64,000 nucleotides of DNA from Flavobacterium psychrophilum (GTDB lineage: Bacteria; Bacteroidota; Bacteroidia; Flavobacteriales; Flavobacteriaceae). The notes beneath the pieces were generated by a model. It worked only from the letters and a program-made list of their open reading frames with translations. It was not told the DNA's origin and searched no databases. Location: contig CAMAWT010000009.1 of NCBI GenBank assembly GCA_945862065.1, forward strand, positions 56,408-120,407. The letters are read 5' to 3'. A program made the translations under genes and the position numbers. Position 1 is the stretch's first letter, and each line of letters opens with the position of its first letter. Shown in pieces: positions 36,353-46,157 of the stretch.

Positions 36353-36769
36353 TTATGCGTAAAAGGTTAAATTACAGTACAATTTATAAAGTGGGGGTGC
36401 ATTTGATTCAAAACTATAGACGTCCTTCTTTTTGATTTGAATGAAGTATGTTGGAATTTTGAAAATAACATTATTTTCTGTCAAAACAAGAAAAGAATAT
36501 AATGCAAAAGAGGTTTTGTAATTTATTTTTTCGGTTTTGTTTTTGAAAGATACCTTTTTGTCTGAACAACATTTTTTTGATGCCAATTTTTTATTACAAC
36601 ATGATTTTTTTTGGTCTAAATCAGACATTTCACAAGGTTCGCCTTGAGAAAAATCAGTTGAAACATAAACTATCTTTCCTTTGCAAAAATGCACATTAAA
36701 TGCCATTCCAATACTGGAAATAACAATTAAAGAAGCCAAAAGAAAAAGTAGGCAGTTTTTACATTTCAT
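36353..36769 (-). CDS. HYC_CC_PP-like Cys-rich exported protein
   Basis: This 138-residue protein has an N-terminal membrane anchor or signal (LLFLLASLIVISSIGMAF, about 7-24). Next come HFC (the H-Y/F-C motif), SCC-NKKLASKKCC, and a C-terminal APP motif (SNAPPLYKL). This pattern is what annotators call HYC_CC_PP, often found next to metal-type TonB receptors in Flavobacteria. A metal-binding role is plausible but unproven. The promoter motif lies only 5 bp before the ATG, so the mRNA is probably leaderless or nearly so. Confidence 0.75.
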   Translation of the reverse strand: MKCKNCLLFLLASLIVISSIGMAFNVHFCKGKIVYVSTDFSQGEPCEMSDLDQKKSCCNKKLASKKCCSDKKVSFKNKTEKINYKTSFALYSFLVLTENNVIFKIPTYFIQIKKKDVYSFESNAPPLYKLYCNLTFYA

Positions 36770-36773
36770 AGTG

Positions 36774-36781
36774 CAAAGCTA
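36774..36781 (-). promoter_or_regulatory. -7 promoter element of the metal locus
   Basis: TAGCTTTG on the minus strand fits TAnnTTTG and lies 4 bp before the ATG at 36769. It would drive the HYC_CC_PP, receptor and HMA genes. Confidence 0.55.
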
Positions 36782-36818
36782 ATATAATAGAATTAAATTA
36801 TTCTTAAAATACTGTTAT

Positions 36819-37268
36819 TTATTGTTTTACGACCTTGTTTTGATAATAAAAAGCTGGTACAAACAAAATTAAAAAAATAGGCTGGATGATAAATCGTCTG
36901 ATGTAGAATAAATTCATTTTGTTGGTTTCTCCAAAAAATTCCAAAATAAAAACAAACGAAATTAATAAAAGTGAACCCAAAATAATGTACAACAACAAAG
37001 CAAATTTCGTGGTTTTAGAATTCTTGAACAAAACATGAATGATTCCGATAGAAAGTATTGAATTAAGATAAAATCTAAATCCCAGACTTGCAAAAAGCTT
37101 TATTTGATACATTTTTGGCAGCGGTGTTGCATTGAAATTTCCTTTAAAATAGGCAATTAATGGATCGTAAAAAATAGAACTTTCAAAAACTCGTACCGAC
37201 ACCAATGCTACAATTAAAAAAAATAGCAATCCTATTTGAACCTTGTCAATTTGTTTATTTTTTTGCAT
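36819..37268 (-). CDS. Exosortase F-associated protein
   Basis: This 149-residue membrane protein has about four helices. Its markers, SLGFRFYLNSILSIGIIHVLFKN and NLFYIRRFIIQPIFLILFVPAFYYQ, are the pattern of the partner protein encoded next to XrtF in Flavobacteria. It overlaps the xrtF stop by 14 bp, so translation is probably coupled. Its biochemical role is unknown. Confidence 0.88.
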   Translation of the reverse strand: MQKNKQIDKVQIGLLFFLIVALVSVRVFESSIFYDPLIAYFKGNFNATPLPKMYQIKLFASLGFRFYLNSILSIGIIHVLFKNSKTTKFALLLYIILGSLLLISFVFILEFFGETNKMNLFYIRRFIIQPIFLILFVPAFYYQNKVVKQ

Positions 37269-37800
37269 AAAAAGAAAATTTATTTACCCAAACAATCCAC
37301 AATAAAAAAACTAATCCGTAAATTACTAATGGAAAAACAATATCATGTAAAAATTTGGAATAGGCAGGTAAATGATAAATTGCCATACATAACAAGGCTA
37401 TTCGTAGTACATTAAAAAAGTGAATAAGTAAAATGCCTGATGAAACAAAAAGAATAGTGTGTTTCAACTTTCCAGAAAATGCAATGATAAAACTTATAAA
37501 TAATATAATCACACTCAGGGCATTACATCCTTCAATGACTCTAGCTACCCATTTTTGTTTGTAAACAATATTTACACTTGACTCTGTTTTATTTGGATTT
37601 GAAAACACATCCTTTTCAAACAAAGATAAAGTTTGAACAACTTGGTGTGAAACAACATTTGTAAACCCGTCTGTTTCAAATTTTTTTGTATCAAATTGAG
37701 ATAAATATAACTGATAAACAGTTGTCATTAATAAATACGACAAGAAAAATTTTGCCAAAAAAAGCAAAAAGGGTTTGTATTCTTTTATTATTGATATCAA
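37255..37800 (-). CDS. xrtF: Exosortase XrtF
   Basis: XrtF is an exosortase-family transpeptidase, an integral membrane protease predicted to sort proteins with C-terminal signals. With a start at TTG 37800 it has 181 residues and about six membrane helices. The catalytic triad is visible: C92 (VIEGCNALSV), R133 (NVLRIALL) and H152 (FLHDIVFP). The frame is open to a TTG at 37887, but that extension crosses the promoter and start of the divergent gene at 37873. A promoter motif at 37815-37822 supports the shorter form. The exact start remains uncertain. Confidence 0.85.
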   Translation of the reverse strand: MISIIKEYKPFLLFLAKFFLSYLLMTTVYQLYLSQFDTKKFETDGFTNVVSHQVVQTLSLFEKDVFSNPNKTESSVNIVYKQKWVARVIEGCNALSVIILFISFIIAFSGKLKHTILFVSSGILLIHFFNVLRIALLCMAIYHLPAYSKFLHDIVFPLVIYGLVFLLWIVWVNKFSFYAKK

Positions 37801-37814
37801 TTTATATTTTTTTT

Positions 37815-37822
37815 CAAATTTA
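37815..37822 (-). promoter_or_regulatory. -7 promoter element of xrtF
   Basis: TAAATTTG on the minus strand fits TAnnTTTG and lies 14 bp before TTG 37800. It sits 26 bp from the divergent -7 motif at 37848-37855. Confidence 0.55.
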
Positions 37823-37847
37823 TAGATAAAGTTAGAATTGGCAATAG

Positions 37848-37855
37848 TACTTTTG
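37848..37855 (+). promoter_or_regulatory. -7 promoter element of the GAF-domain gene
   Basis: TACTTTTG fits TAnnTTTG and lies 17 bp before ATG 37873. Confidence 0.65.
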
Positions 37856-37872
37856 TATAAAAAAATTATTTT

Positions 37873-38328
37873 ATGACATTTGATCAATTAAAACCAGAAA
37901 TTAGTTTAATAGTACATAACCTCATCCAATCAAGAGATGAAAAACTTTTGGCTATTTGCACTTTATTAAATTCAGAAATTGCTCATTATAATTGGGTTGG
38001 CTTTTATTTTGCAAATCAAGAAACCAAAACCTTGCACTTAGGCCCTTATGTAGGAGCACTAACCGATCATACCGTTATTCCGTTCGGAAAAGGAATTTGT
38101 GGTCAAGTTGCAGAATCAAACCAAAATTTTGTAGTTCCAGATGTTGCCGCACAGGATAATTACATTGCTTGTAGCTTTACTGTGAAATCAGAAATTGTAG
38201 TCCCTTTGTTTGTGAATGGTATAAATATTGGTCAAATTGATATCGATTCGCATGAACTAGATCCTTTTACTACTGCTGATGAACGATTTTTAGAATATGT
38301 AAATCAGGAAGTGGCTACGCTCTTTTAA
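37873..38328 (+). CDS. GAF-domain protein, free methionine-R-sulfoxide reductase type
   Basis: This 151-residue single GAF domain has the fRMsr signatures NWVGFYF, LHLGPYVG, GKGICGQVAE, VVPDV and SEIVVPLFV. Two of the three family cysteines are present (C76 in GICGQ, C100 in YIACS, spaced 24 as in E. coli C94/C118). The first (E. coli C84) is His66 here (LTDHTVIP). It may still reduce free methionine sulfoxide with a changed resolving step, or it may only sense a ligand. It is divergent from xrtF and followed by a terminator. Confidence 0.85.
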   Translation: MTFDQLKPEISLIVHNLIQSRDEKLLAICTLLNSEIAHYNWVGFYFANQETKTLHLGPYVGALTDHTVIPFGKGICGQVAESNQNFVVPDVAAQDNYIACSFTVKSEIVVPLFVNGINIGQIDIDSHELDPFTTADERFLEYVNQEVATLF

Positions 38329-38349
38329 CCTAATTTTATTGAAATTTGA

Positions 38350-38386
38350 AATCCGTTATAAAATTTATTTTTAACGGATTTTTTTA
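38350..38386 (+). terminator. Terminator of the GAF-domain gene
   Basis: AATCCGTTA (38350-38358) pairs with TAACGGATT (38372-38380), followed by a T run. Confidence 0.9.
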
Positions 38387-38420
38387 TTGCATTTTTTAAA
38401 GAAGTTCCATTAATTTTACA

Positions 38421-38428
38421 TAATTTTG
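38421..38428 (+). promoter_or_regulatory. Possible -7 element for the photobiology operon
   Basis: TAATTTTG fits TAnnTTTG but lies 127 bp before the flavin reductase ATG. An inverted repeat TGAAATA/TATTTCA (about 38502-38529) lies between them and could be an operator. Confidence 0.35.
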
Positions 38429-38554
38429 TTGTATCTTTTTTAATTAATATTAAACAAAATTTTTATAATTTTATTTGGATTAATTGAAATCAAAAACCCA
38501 CATGAAATATATCACATAAATTTATTTCAAAAAATCAATTAATAATACCCTAAA

Positions 38555-39211
38555 ATGGAAGAATCAACAACAAAACTAAAACAGGTTTCTTATGACCAAA
38601 TAATGGACATGGAAAAACAAGAACGTGTTCATTTTATAAATAGTTTATCGGGATTCAAAAGCCTTGGTTTAATTGGTACACAAAACAATGAAAATCAAAC
38701 AAATGTAGCTATTATTGATTCTATAATTCATATTGGAAGCAATCCTGCTTTGTTCGGAATGATATTTCGCCCCGGAGTTGTAGAGCGACATTCCTTGGAA
38801 AATATATTAGAAACTGGTTTTTATACTATCAATCATGTTAATGAAAAAATTCATAAACAAGCCCATCAAACGTCTGCAAGATACGACAGGGATCGCTCAG
38901 AATTTGACGAAACTGGTTTAACACCTGAGTTTAAAAATGATTTTTTTGCGCCTTTTGTAAAAGAAAGCAACGTCCAATTGGCTATGGAATTTAAAGAAAA
39001 AATAACACTTTCTATCAACAATACCGTTTTAATAATCGGTGAGGTAAAAGTAGTTTATTTCCCAGAAAACTGTTTGCAAAAAGATGGTTTTATCGATATC
39101 GAAAAAGCCGAAACCATTACTTGTTCAGGATTAGATAGTTATCATAAAACGACTCAAATTTCAAGATTGAGTTATGCCAAACCTGACAAAACAATAACGT
39201 CACTCATTTAA
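38555..39211 (+). CDS. Flavin reductase-family protein
   Basis: This 218-residue protein has the flavin-reductase-like FMN-binding split-barrel: [18 protein letters not shown] start, [16 protein letters not shown] and the [37 protein letters not shown] segment. It would bind FMN and either reduce it or use it for electron transfer. It lies 2 bp before a photolyase/cryptochrome gene, so it may supply reduced flavin to the light-dependent enzymes; that is inference. Confidence 0.85.
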   Translation: MEESTTKLKQVSYDQIMDMEKQERVHFINSLSGFKSLGLIGTQNNENQTNVAIIDSIIHIGSNPALFGMIFRPGVVERHSLENILETGFYTINHVNEKIHKQAHQTSARYDRDRSEFDETGLTPEFKNDFFAPFVKESNVQLAMEFKEKITLSINNTVLIIGEVKVVYFPENCLQKDGFIDIEKAETITCSGLDSYHKTTQISRLSYAKPDKTITSLI

Positions 39212-39213
39212 TT

Positions 39214-40704
39214 TTGACCAAAAAAGCAATCAATATGGTTTGGTTCAAACGCGACCTTCGTTTGGTTGATAACGAAGCGTTTTTTCATGCCTACCAATCT
39301 GATTTGCCTTTGTTGCTGATTTATATTTTCGAACCAACCGTAATGAATTATGATGATTCAGATGTGCGGCATTGGCGATTTATTTATGAATCGATTCAAG
39401 ATTTGAATACAAAATTAATACCATCCAATTCTACGATTTATTTTTTTCATGACGAAGTTAAAAACGTTTTTTCAGAATTAATCAAAAAATATGAAGTTAA
39501 TACCGTTTTTTCGCATCAAGAAATAGGAAATAAAGTAACTTATGATCGAGATTTGGAAATGAAAACGTTTTTTAATTCTAACGAAATATATTGGAAAGAA
39601 TTTCAAATGCACGGGGTTATTCGTAGACTAAAATCAAGACAAAATTGGGACAAACGTTGGGAGCAAGTCATGCGCGATACGCCGAAAATTATAAAAGTAT
39701 CCGATTTAAATACGATCGAATTAGATCGTGAATTTTATGAAGTTCTAAAAGGAAACGAATTACCTAATGAAATTATAACTCCAAATCCAAATTTTCAACG
39801 AGGCGGCGAATACTGGGCTTGGCGTTATTTGGACAGTTTTGTTAAAGAAAGACATGTAAATTATAGTAAACACATTTCGAAACCAGCTTTAAGCAGAAAA
39901 GGCTGCAGCCGATTGTCTCCTTATTTAGCCTATGGAAATATAAGCATGCGGGCTATTTATCAATACACCAACCAACATTACGAGGCCTCAAAAAATAAAC
40001 GTGCGATTCTAAATTTTGTATCCCGTTTGCATTGGCATTGCCATTTTATTCAAAAATTTGAGGACGAATGCGAAATGGAATTTGAAAACGCCAACCGAGC
40101 CTATGACGTTTTAGTAAAGCCAAAAAACGAAACCTACATAAAAGCTTGGCAAGAAGGCAAAACGGGTGTGCCCATTGTAGATGCATGTATGCGATGTTTG
40201 GTTGCAACAGGATATATTAATTTCAGAATGCGCGCGATGGTAGTGTCGTTTTTTACTTTTAATTTATGGCAAGATTGGCGCGAATTGCATTTTTTGGCAA
40301 GACAATTTTTAGATTACGAACCAGGAATACATTACCCTCAAATTCAGATGCAATCTGGTACAACAGGAATTAATACAATACGGATTTACAGTCCGATAAA
40401 AAACTCTGAAGAACATGATGCGGAAGGCATTTTCATCAAAAAATGGTTGCCCGAATTAGCAGAAATTCCCGTTCATTTGCTTCACGAACCCTGGAAAATG
40501 AATGAAATGGAACAGCAATTTTACAACTGCATCATTGGTAAAGATTATCCCGCACCGATAGTAAATATTGAAGAAACCCGAAAATATGCCAGCGATATCG
40601 TTTGGAGTTTTCGAAAAAAAGACGAAGTAAAAATAGAAGGCAAGCGGATTTTACAAAAACACGTGAGTAATCCGAATCGAAAAACAAAAAAGAAAACAAC
40701 ATAA
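39214..40704 (+). CDS. Photolyase/cryptochrome-family flavoprotein 1
   Basis: This 496-residue protein has an N-terminal photolyase antenna domain ([29 protein letters not shown]) and a C-terminal FAD-binding domain ([88 protein letters not shown]). The FAD site looks intact. The exact class (CPD photolyase, 6-4 photolyase or pure cryptochrome) cannot be told. The tail is basic (NRKTKKKTT). I take TTG 39214 as the start; ATG 39235 would remove seven residues. Confidence 0.88.
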   Translation: MTKKAINMVWFKRDLRLVDNEAFFHAYQSDLPLLLIYIFEPTVMNYDDSDVRHWRFIYESIQDLNTKLIPSNSTIYFFHDEVKNVFSELIKKYEVNTVFSHQEIGNKVTYDRDLEMKTFFNSNEIYWKEFQMHGVIRRLKSRQNWDKRWEQVMRDTPKIIKVSDLNTIELDREFYEVLKGNELPNEIITPNPNFQRGGEYWAWRYLDSFVKERHVNYSKHISKPALSRKGCSRLSPYLAYGNISMRAIYQYTNQHYEASKNKRAILNFVSRLHWHCHFIQKFEDECEMEFENANRAYDVLVKPKNETYIKAWQEGKTGVPIVDACMRCLVATGYINFRMRAMVVSFFTFNLWQDWRELHFLARQFLDYEPGIHYPQIQMQSGTTGINTIRIYSPIKNSEEHDAEGIFIKKWLPELAEIPVHLLHEPWKMNEMEQQFYNCIIGKDYPAPIVNIEETRKYASDIVWSFRKKDEVKIEGKRILQKHVSNPNRKTKKKTT

Positions 40705-41423
40705 TGGCACTATTTTTAAAAGCAGACTGGGAAGATATTATCATGGCAAATTATGTAATTGACCCTCAAATTTTACTTCCGTACTTGCCAAATGGAGTTG
40801 AAATAGACTTGTTTGAAGACAAATGCTATATCAGTTTAGTAGGCTTTATGTTTAAAAACACCCAATTATTCAACATCCCAATTCCGTGGTTTGGTACTTT
40901 TGAAGAAATTAACTTGCGATTTTATGTCACCCGAAAAGAAGGTGATCAAATAAAAAGGGGCGTCGTTTTTATCAACGAAACCATTCCTTACCCAATTGTG
41001 GCTTGGGTTGCCAATAAATTATATAAAGAACATTATACAGTTATTCCTACAAAACATAAACAAATTGTACATTCAGATTTCCAAAAAATAAAATTTGAAT
41101 GGCTCGTAGATTCGAAATGGAATAGCATTGATGTTCAGTATTCATTAGAAACGAACACTATGGAAAACAATAGTTTAGAACAGTTTATTTACGATCATTA
41201 CTACGGTTATACCAAAGTAAACAATAAAAAAACCGAAGAATACAAATTGCAGCATCCAAGTTGGAAAACGCACGCCATTTCAAATTATAAAATTGATTGC
41301 GATTTTGAAGCGATGTACGGTAAGGATTTTGCCGTTCTTAATGAAACAAAACCTGCAGCAGTTTTTATTGCTAAAGGGTCTAAAGTAGGTGTAGAATGGA
41401 AAAGAAATCAATTGCAGTTATAA
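40704..41423 (+). CDS. DUF2071 (YqjF-like) protein
   Basis: This 239-residue soluble protein has the DUF2071 features: start with [72 protein letters not shown] and a C-terminal [16 protein letters not shown]. It overlaps the upstream stop by one base (TAATG). Homologues often sit beside photolyase genes, but the function is unknown. Confidence 0.85.
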   Translation: MALFLKADWEDIIMANYVIDPQILLPYLPNGVEIDLFEDKCYISLVGFMFKNTQLFNIPIPWFGTFEEINLRFYVTRKEGDQIKRGVVFINETIPYPIVAWVANKLYKEHYTVIPTKHKQIVHSDFQKIKFEWLVDSKWNSIDVQYSLETNTMENNSLEQFIYDHYYGYTKVNNKKTEEYKLQHPSWKTHAISNYKIDCDFEAMYGKDFAVLNETKPAAVFIAKGSKVGVEWKRNQLQL

Positions 41424-41424
41424 T

Positions 41425-41571
41425 ATGAAAGGCGTAAAAAAACAAAACCTACCAACTAAAATTTGTGTAGTTTGCCAAAAACCTTTCACTTGGCGCAAAA
41501 AATGGGAAAAGGTTTGGGACGAAGTTAAATATTGTAGTGATAGATGCAGAAATGAAAGATTGAAAAATTGA
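41425..41571 (+). CDS. DUF2256 zinc-ribbon-like small protein
   Basis: This 48-residue protein reads [20 protein letters not shown], then [20 protein letters not shown] and CRNERLKN. The pairs C14/C17 and C37/C41 would bind one zinc, and the WRKKW...W..VKYCS..C pattern is DUF2256. Such tiny proteins are typically encoded with photolyase/cryptochrome genes. It starts 1 bp after the DUF2071 stop and is cotranscribed. It is easily missed because of its size. Confidence 0.88.
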   Translation: MKGVKKQNLPTKICVVCQKPFTWRKKWEKVWDEVKYCSDRCRNERLKN

Positions 41572-41652
41572 ATGATTTAAAGATTGAAAAATTGCAAAAC
41601 ATTCTGAATATTTAAATTTTTTAATCTTTTAATCTTTAAATAAAAAAATAAA

Positions 41653-43188
41653 ATGTCAAAAACGTTACGATTAATTCTCGGAGATCAACTCAACAGCAAT
41701 CATTCTTGGTATGATACCATTGATGATTCCGTGACTTATGTTTTGATGGAAATCCGAACAGAAACCGATTATGCCAAACATCACATTCAAAAAGTAGTTG
41801 GTTTTTTCTCGGCAATGCAACAATTTGCCTCCGAATTACAATCAAAAAAACATCAAGTCATTTATTTACATTTGAATGATACAATAAATTTACAATCGTT
41901 TAAAAAGAACATTCAATTTTTAGTTGAAAAAGAACAGTTTACCGCTTTTGAATACCAATTTCCTGACGAATACCGTTTGGATGAACAACTGAAAAATTTA
42001 TGTCAATCGCTTTCAATTACAACTTCAGTGTGTGATTCAGAACATTTTATGAGTTCGAGAAACGAATTAGGTGATTTTTTTGAAGGTAAAAAAACCTTTT
42101 TATTGGAAAGTTTTTACCACATGATGCGTAAAAAGCACCATATTTTGATGGATGGCGATAAACCTTTGACAGGAAAATGGAATTATGACGGTGAAAACCG
42201 AAAAAAATTGCCAAAAGATCACAAACCAACACCACCTTTGGTTTTCAATAATAATGTATCTGAAATTGTTTCTGAAATTCAAAAAACAGACATCAAAACC
42301 ATCGGAACTATTGATGCTGAAAATTTTGTTTGGCCCATTAATAGAGCCCAATCGTTAGAATTACTCGATTTTTTTGTCACCGAATGTTTGGCGTTTTTTG
42401 GAAGTTATCAAGATGCCATGTCGCCCAACGAATGGTCTTTATACCACGCCCGAATTTCGTTTTCAATGAATATAAAATTGATTTCACCTTTGGAAGTGAT
42501 CCAACGTGCCATTACAGAATGGGAAAATCGACCTGAAGAAATTGCCTATAATCAGTTGGAAGGATTTGTCAGACAAATTATCGGCTGGCGCGAATACATG
42601 CGTGGGATTTATTGGCTCAAAATGCCCGAATATGCCACAATGAATTATTTCAATAACGAAAACAAACTTCCAGAATGGTTTTGGACGGGGAAAACAAAAA
42701 TGAATTGTTTGAAAGACGCCATTAACCAATCCTTGAATTACGCTTATGCTCACCATATACAGCGATTGATGATTACTGGGAATTTTGCTCTTTTGGCCGG
42801 AATTCATCCTGACGAAGTCGACGCGTGGTATCTAGGCATTTATATTGATGCCATTGAATGGGTAGAAATTACAAACGCACGCGGTATGAGTCAGTTTGCC
42901 GATGGTGGTATTGTAGGAACTAAACCGTATGTAAGTTCGGCATCCTATATTGACAAAATGAGTCATTATTGCGGAAGCTGTTATTATAAAAAAGCCATTA
43001 AAACAGGAGATAAAGCATGTCCTTTCAATAGTTTGTATTGGAATTTTTATGACAAAAACGAAGATAAATTAGGCAAAAATCCACGTATTGGGATGATGTA
43101 TAATGTATGGCGAAAAATGAAACCAGATGATAAAGTCGCCTTGTTAGAACAAGCGGATTATTATTTGAAAAATATAAATGAATTGTAA
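41653..43188 (+). CDS. phrB: FeS-type bacterial (6-4) photolyase, PhrB family
   Basis: This 511-residue protein belongs to the photolyase-related (DPRP) family that includes the iron-sulfur (6-4) photolyase PhrB of Agrobacterium. It starts LRLILGDQLNSNHSW and has EGFVRQIIGWREYMRG and NYAYAHHIQRLMITGNFALLAGI. Four Cys at 352, 440, 443 and 456 reproduce the spacing of the PhrB 4Fe-4S ligands (350, 438, 441, 454) exactly. It probably repairs (6-4) photoproducts using FAD and light. It is the second of three photolyase-like genes here. Confidence 0.92.
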   Translation: MSKTLRLILGDQLNSNHSWYDTIDDSVTYVLMEIRTETDYAKHHIQKVVGFFSAMQQFASELQSKKHQVIYLHLNDTINLQSFKKNIQFLVEKEQFTAFEYQFPDEYRLDEQLKNLCQSLSITTSVCDSEHFMSSRNELGDFFEGKKTFLLESFYHMMRKKHHILMDGDKPLTGKWNYDGENRKKLPKDHKPTPPLVFNNNVSEIVSEIQKTDIKTIGTIDAENFVWPINRAQSLELLDFFVTECLAFFGSYQDAMSPNEWSLYHARISFSMNIKLISPLEVIQRAITEWENRPEEIAYNQLEGFVRQIIGWREYMRGIYWLKMPEYATMNYFNNENKLPEWFWTGKTKMNCLKDAINQSLNYAYAHHIQRLMITGNFALLAGIHPDEVDAWYLGIYIDAIEWVEITNARGMSQFADGGIVGTKPYVSSASYIDKMSHYCGSCYYKKAIKTGDKACPFNSLYWNFYDKNEDKLGKNPRIGMMYNVWRKMKPDDKVALLEQADYYLKNINEL

Positions 43189-43335
43189 GTAAAGTGATTG
43201 GTGAAAAGTGATTAGTGATTAGTTAAAACATAGTCAATAGAGGGTTTAAAATATATTGTCAATCCAATTAATCCTTTAATCTGTGGCAAATAACAAACAA
43301 CAATATCGTTAAATCCTATATAAAGCAAAAATAAA

Positions 43336-44631
43336 ATGATAAAAACAGCAATAGTTTGGTTTAAAACCGACTTACGAATTGAAGACAACGAAACCCTCGT
43401 AAAAGCAATCGCTATTAGCGAAAATGTAATTCCTGTGTATTGTTTTGACGATTCCCATTTTGAAACCACTTCCTACGGATTTAAAAAAACGGGTAGTTTC
43501 AGAGCACAATTTTTATTGGAATCACTTCAAGATTTAGATGCTAGGTTAAGAACTTTGGGTTCGGGATTGCTAATTTTAAAAGGCAAACCAGAAATTGAGA
43601 TCCCTAAAATTGTAAATCAGTTTAAAGCACAAAAAGTGTTTGCCAAGCTAGAAGTGGCTTTTGAAGAAAAACAAACTGAGAAAAAAGTTCAAGATGAATT
43701 ATTTAAGTTGCGTTGCGAATTGGAAACGTTCAGTACAAGCACCTTGTATCACGCTGAAGATCTGCCTTTTTCTATCAAAAACATTCCAGATGTATTTTCT
43801 AATTTCAGAAAAAAAACAGAAAAAGATTCCGAAATAAGAAAGCCATTTGAAGCTCCAACGAAAATCAATTCGCCAGAAATTTCACTTTTGGAATTACCTA
43901 CTTTAGAAGATTTAGGGTTAGAAAAAACCACCATCGATTCTCGAGCTGTTTTACAATATAAAGGTGGCGAATCGGAAGCTATTAAACGATTGCATCATTA
44001 TTTTAGCGACACGCAATGTTTGTCATCTTACAAAGAAACTAGAAACGGAATGGTAGGCGCTGATTATTCATCAAAATTTTCAGCTTGGTTGGCAATGGGT
44101 TGTATTTCAGCGCGATTTATATATGCAGAAGTCCAAAAATATGAAAAGCAGTTTGGCGCCAATGATTCTACTTATTGGTTGGTTTTTGAATTACTTTGGA
44201 GGGACTTTTTTAAATTTATGTTTAAAAAATACCAAACGAAATTTTTCTTGTATGAAGGTATAAAAACCGAAAAAGTGAATTCGAAATCCCTGAACGACAA
44301 GCTTCTTTCTCAATGGATGAATGGAGCAACACCTTCTGATTTTATCAATGCCAATATGCTCGAATTACAACAAACTGGTTTTATGAGTAATCGCGGTCGC
44401 CAAAATGTTGCTAGTTATTTTTGTAATGAATTGAACATGGATTGGCGATTTGGTGCTGCTTATTTTGAACAAGAATTAATCGATTATGACGTGTGCAGCA
44501 ATTGGGGAAATTGGGCTTATTTAGCTGGAGTTGGCAACGATCCAAGAGGACATCGCTATTTCAATATTGAAAAACAAGCAAGTGATTATGATAAAAAAAG
44601 GGAATTTAGAAAATTGTGGTTATCAAATTAA
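43336..44631 (+). CDS. DASH-type cryptochrome
   Basis: This 431-residue protein has an antenna domain (IVWFKTDLRIEDNETLVKAI) and the DASH-type FAD domain: SKFSAWLAMGCISARFIYAEV, FELLWRDFFKFMF, TGFMSNRGRQNVASYFCNEL, MDWRFGAAYFEQELIDYDVC, SNWGNWAYLAGVGNDPRGHRYFN. Cry-DASH proteins mainly repair CPDs in single-stranded DNA and may also signal. It is the third photolyase-like gene. The 147-bp gap before it has short direct repeats of AGTGATT. Confidence 0.93.
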   Translation: MIKTAIVWFKTDLRIEDNETLVKAIAISENVIPVYCFDDSHFETTSYGFKKTGSFRAQFLLESLQDLDARLRTLGSGLLILKGKPEIEIPKIVNQFKAQKVFAKLEVAFEEKQTEKKVQDELFKLRCELETFSTSTLYHAEDLPFSIKNIPDVFSNFRKKTEKDSEIRKPFEAPTKINSPEISLLELPTLEDLGLEKTTIDSRAVLQYKGGESEAIKRLHHYFSDTQCLSSYKETRNGMVGADYSSKFSAWLAMGCISARFIYAEVQKYEKQFGANDSTYWLVFELLWRDFFKFMFKKYQTKFFLYEGIKTEKVNSKSLNDKLLSQWMNGATPSDFINANMLELQQTGFMSNRGRQNVASYFCNELNMDWRFGAAYFEQELIDYDVCSNWGNWAYLAGVGNDPRGHRYFNIEKQASDYDKKREFRKLWLSN

Positions 44632-44679
44632 AACCAAATTAAAAATAAAATTCACTATTGAAAAAAATAAAATGTAAAG

Positions 44680-45918
44680 ATGAAACACGATGTAATTATA
44701 GTTGGCGCAGGATTATCAGGATTATCGGCAGCCGTCCATTTGCACCGCCAAGGCAGGAAAGTACTCATTCTAGAAGCTAGTGACCGTGCAGGAGGACGAG
44801 TAAAAACAGATGTTGTGGATGGTTTTATTTTAGATCGAGGCTTTCAAGTTTTATTGACTGCGTATCCTGAAGCAAAAAAATTGTTGAATTACAAAGATTT
44901 ACAACTTCGTAACATGTTGCCCGGAGCGACCGTGCTTTATGATGGTGGTAGCTTCGAAATTGCAGATCCTGTCAGAAGACCTATGGCTTTGTTCAGTACT
45001 TTATTTGCACCAGTTGGAACAATACGCGATAAAATAAACACGCTTTGGTTGAAAAATAAATTGCAAAAAATGTCCATTGACGAAATTTTCACACAACCCG
45101 AACAAACCACATTGCAACAATTATCGGATTATGGCTTTAGCCAAAAAATGATTCAACGTTTTTATAAACCGTTCCTATCGGGAATTTATCTTGAAAATAA
45201 TCTAACGACTTCAAACAGAATGTTCGATTTTGTGATGAAAATGTTTTCGGATGGCGATGTTGCCGTTCCCGCTTTTGGAATGGAAGAAATACCCAAACAA
45301 TTGGTACGTAAATTGCCTGAATCGAGCATTCAATACCATAAAAAAGTTACTAAAATAGTTGAGAATACAGTAACTCTTGAAGACGGAACCACTTTTGATG
45401 CCAATCAAATCGTAATTGCAACCAATGCAAACGAGTTTACCAAGCAATTTTTGCCCAATCAAAAAACTACTGCACAACAAGTGACCAATGTGTATTTTGA
45501 AGCGCTTACAGCTCCAACCAAAAAAGCTGTTGTAGTTTTGAATGCTTCTTCTACTAAAAAATGGGTTAATAATGTAACCGTTTTATCGAATGTTTCTAAA
45601 AAATATGCGCCGCCAGGAAAAGTGTTAGTTTCTGTTTCTTATAATGGATTGGCTGCCGTTGAAGATGTTGAATTAGCTGAAAACATGAAAAAAGAATTGG
45701 AACAATGGTATGGCAAACAAGTACAAAACTGGAAAATGATTAAAACCTTTCGTATTGATTATGCTTTGCCTATTCAAGATTCTGTTAAAAATGAATTATC
45801 CATTTCTGAGATTAAAATATCCGATACTCTTTTTATCTGTGGTGATTATTTATTAAATGGTTCTATAAATGCGGCTTTTAAATCAGGTCGATTGGTATCA
45901 GAAGCGATGAAATTATAA
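44680..45918 (+). CDS. FAD-dependent amine-oxidase-like protein
   Basis: This 412-residue protein has an N-terminal Rossmann motif (DVIIVGAGLSGLSAAVHLHRQGRKVLILEA, about 4-33), RAGGRVKTD, DRGFQVLLTAYPEAK, and a C-terminal FAD segment (ISDTLFICGDYLLNGSINAAFKSGRLVSEAM). It resembles protoporphyrinogen oxidase and phytoene-desaturase-like enzymes without matching either firmly. It lies 48 bp after cry-DASH, so it may share the light operon. The substrate is unknown. Confidence 0.82.
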   Translation: MKHDVIIVGAGLSGLSAAVHLHRQGRKVLILEASDRAGGRVKTDVVDGFILDRGFQVLLTAYPEAKKLLNYKDLQLRNMLPGATVLYDGGSFEIADPVRRPMALFSTLFAPVGTIRDKINTLWLKNKLQKMSIDEIFTQPEQTTLQQLSDYGFSQKMIQRFYKPFLSGIYLENNLTTSNRMFDFVMKMFSDGDVAVPAFGMEEIPKQLVRKLPESSIQYHKKVTKIVENTVTLEDGTTFDANQIVIATNANEFTKQFLPNQKTTAQQVTNVYFEALTAPTKKAVVVLNASSTKKWVNNVTVLSNVSKKYAPPGKVLVSVSYNGLAAVEDVELAENMKKELEQWYGKQVQNWKMIKTFRIDYALPIQDSVKNELSISEIKISDTLFICGDYLLNGSINAAFKSGRLVSEAMKL

Positions 45919-46157
45919 TGTTGTTTTTTGATTACTAATTGAAATTTAAAGAACAATCAAACCCGAAACATTTCAAGTCAAAAAAAAATTTTGTTTAAAT
46001 GTTCTCTTTTTCAAACCAAAAAACAGCCTCTTAGTAGATTAAATACAAATTATTATTTTTAACCCATAAGTTTTAACCCTTGCAGGTTAGAAAACCGTAA
46101 TTCGTAATTTGAAATTCGTAATTCAATAAAAGCCCAAAATTTGGAAAATGCCCAAAA

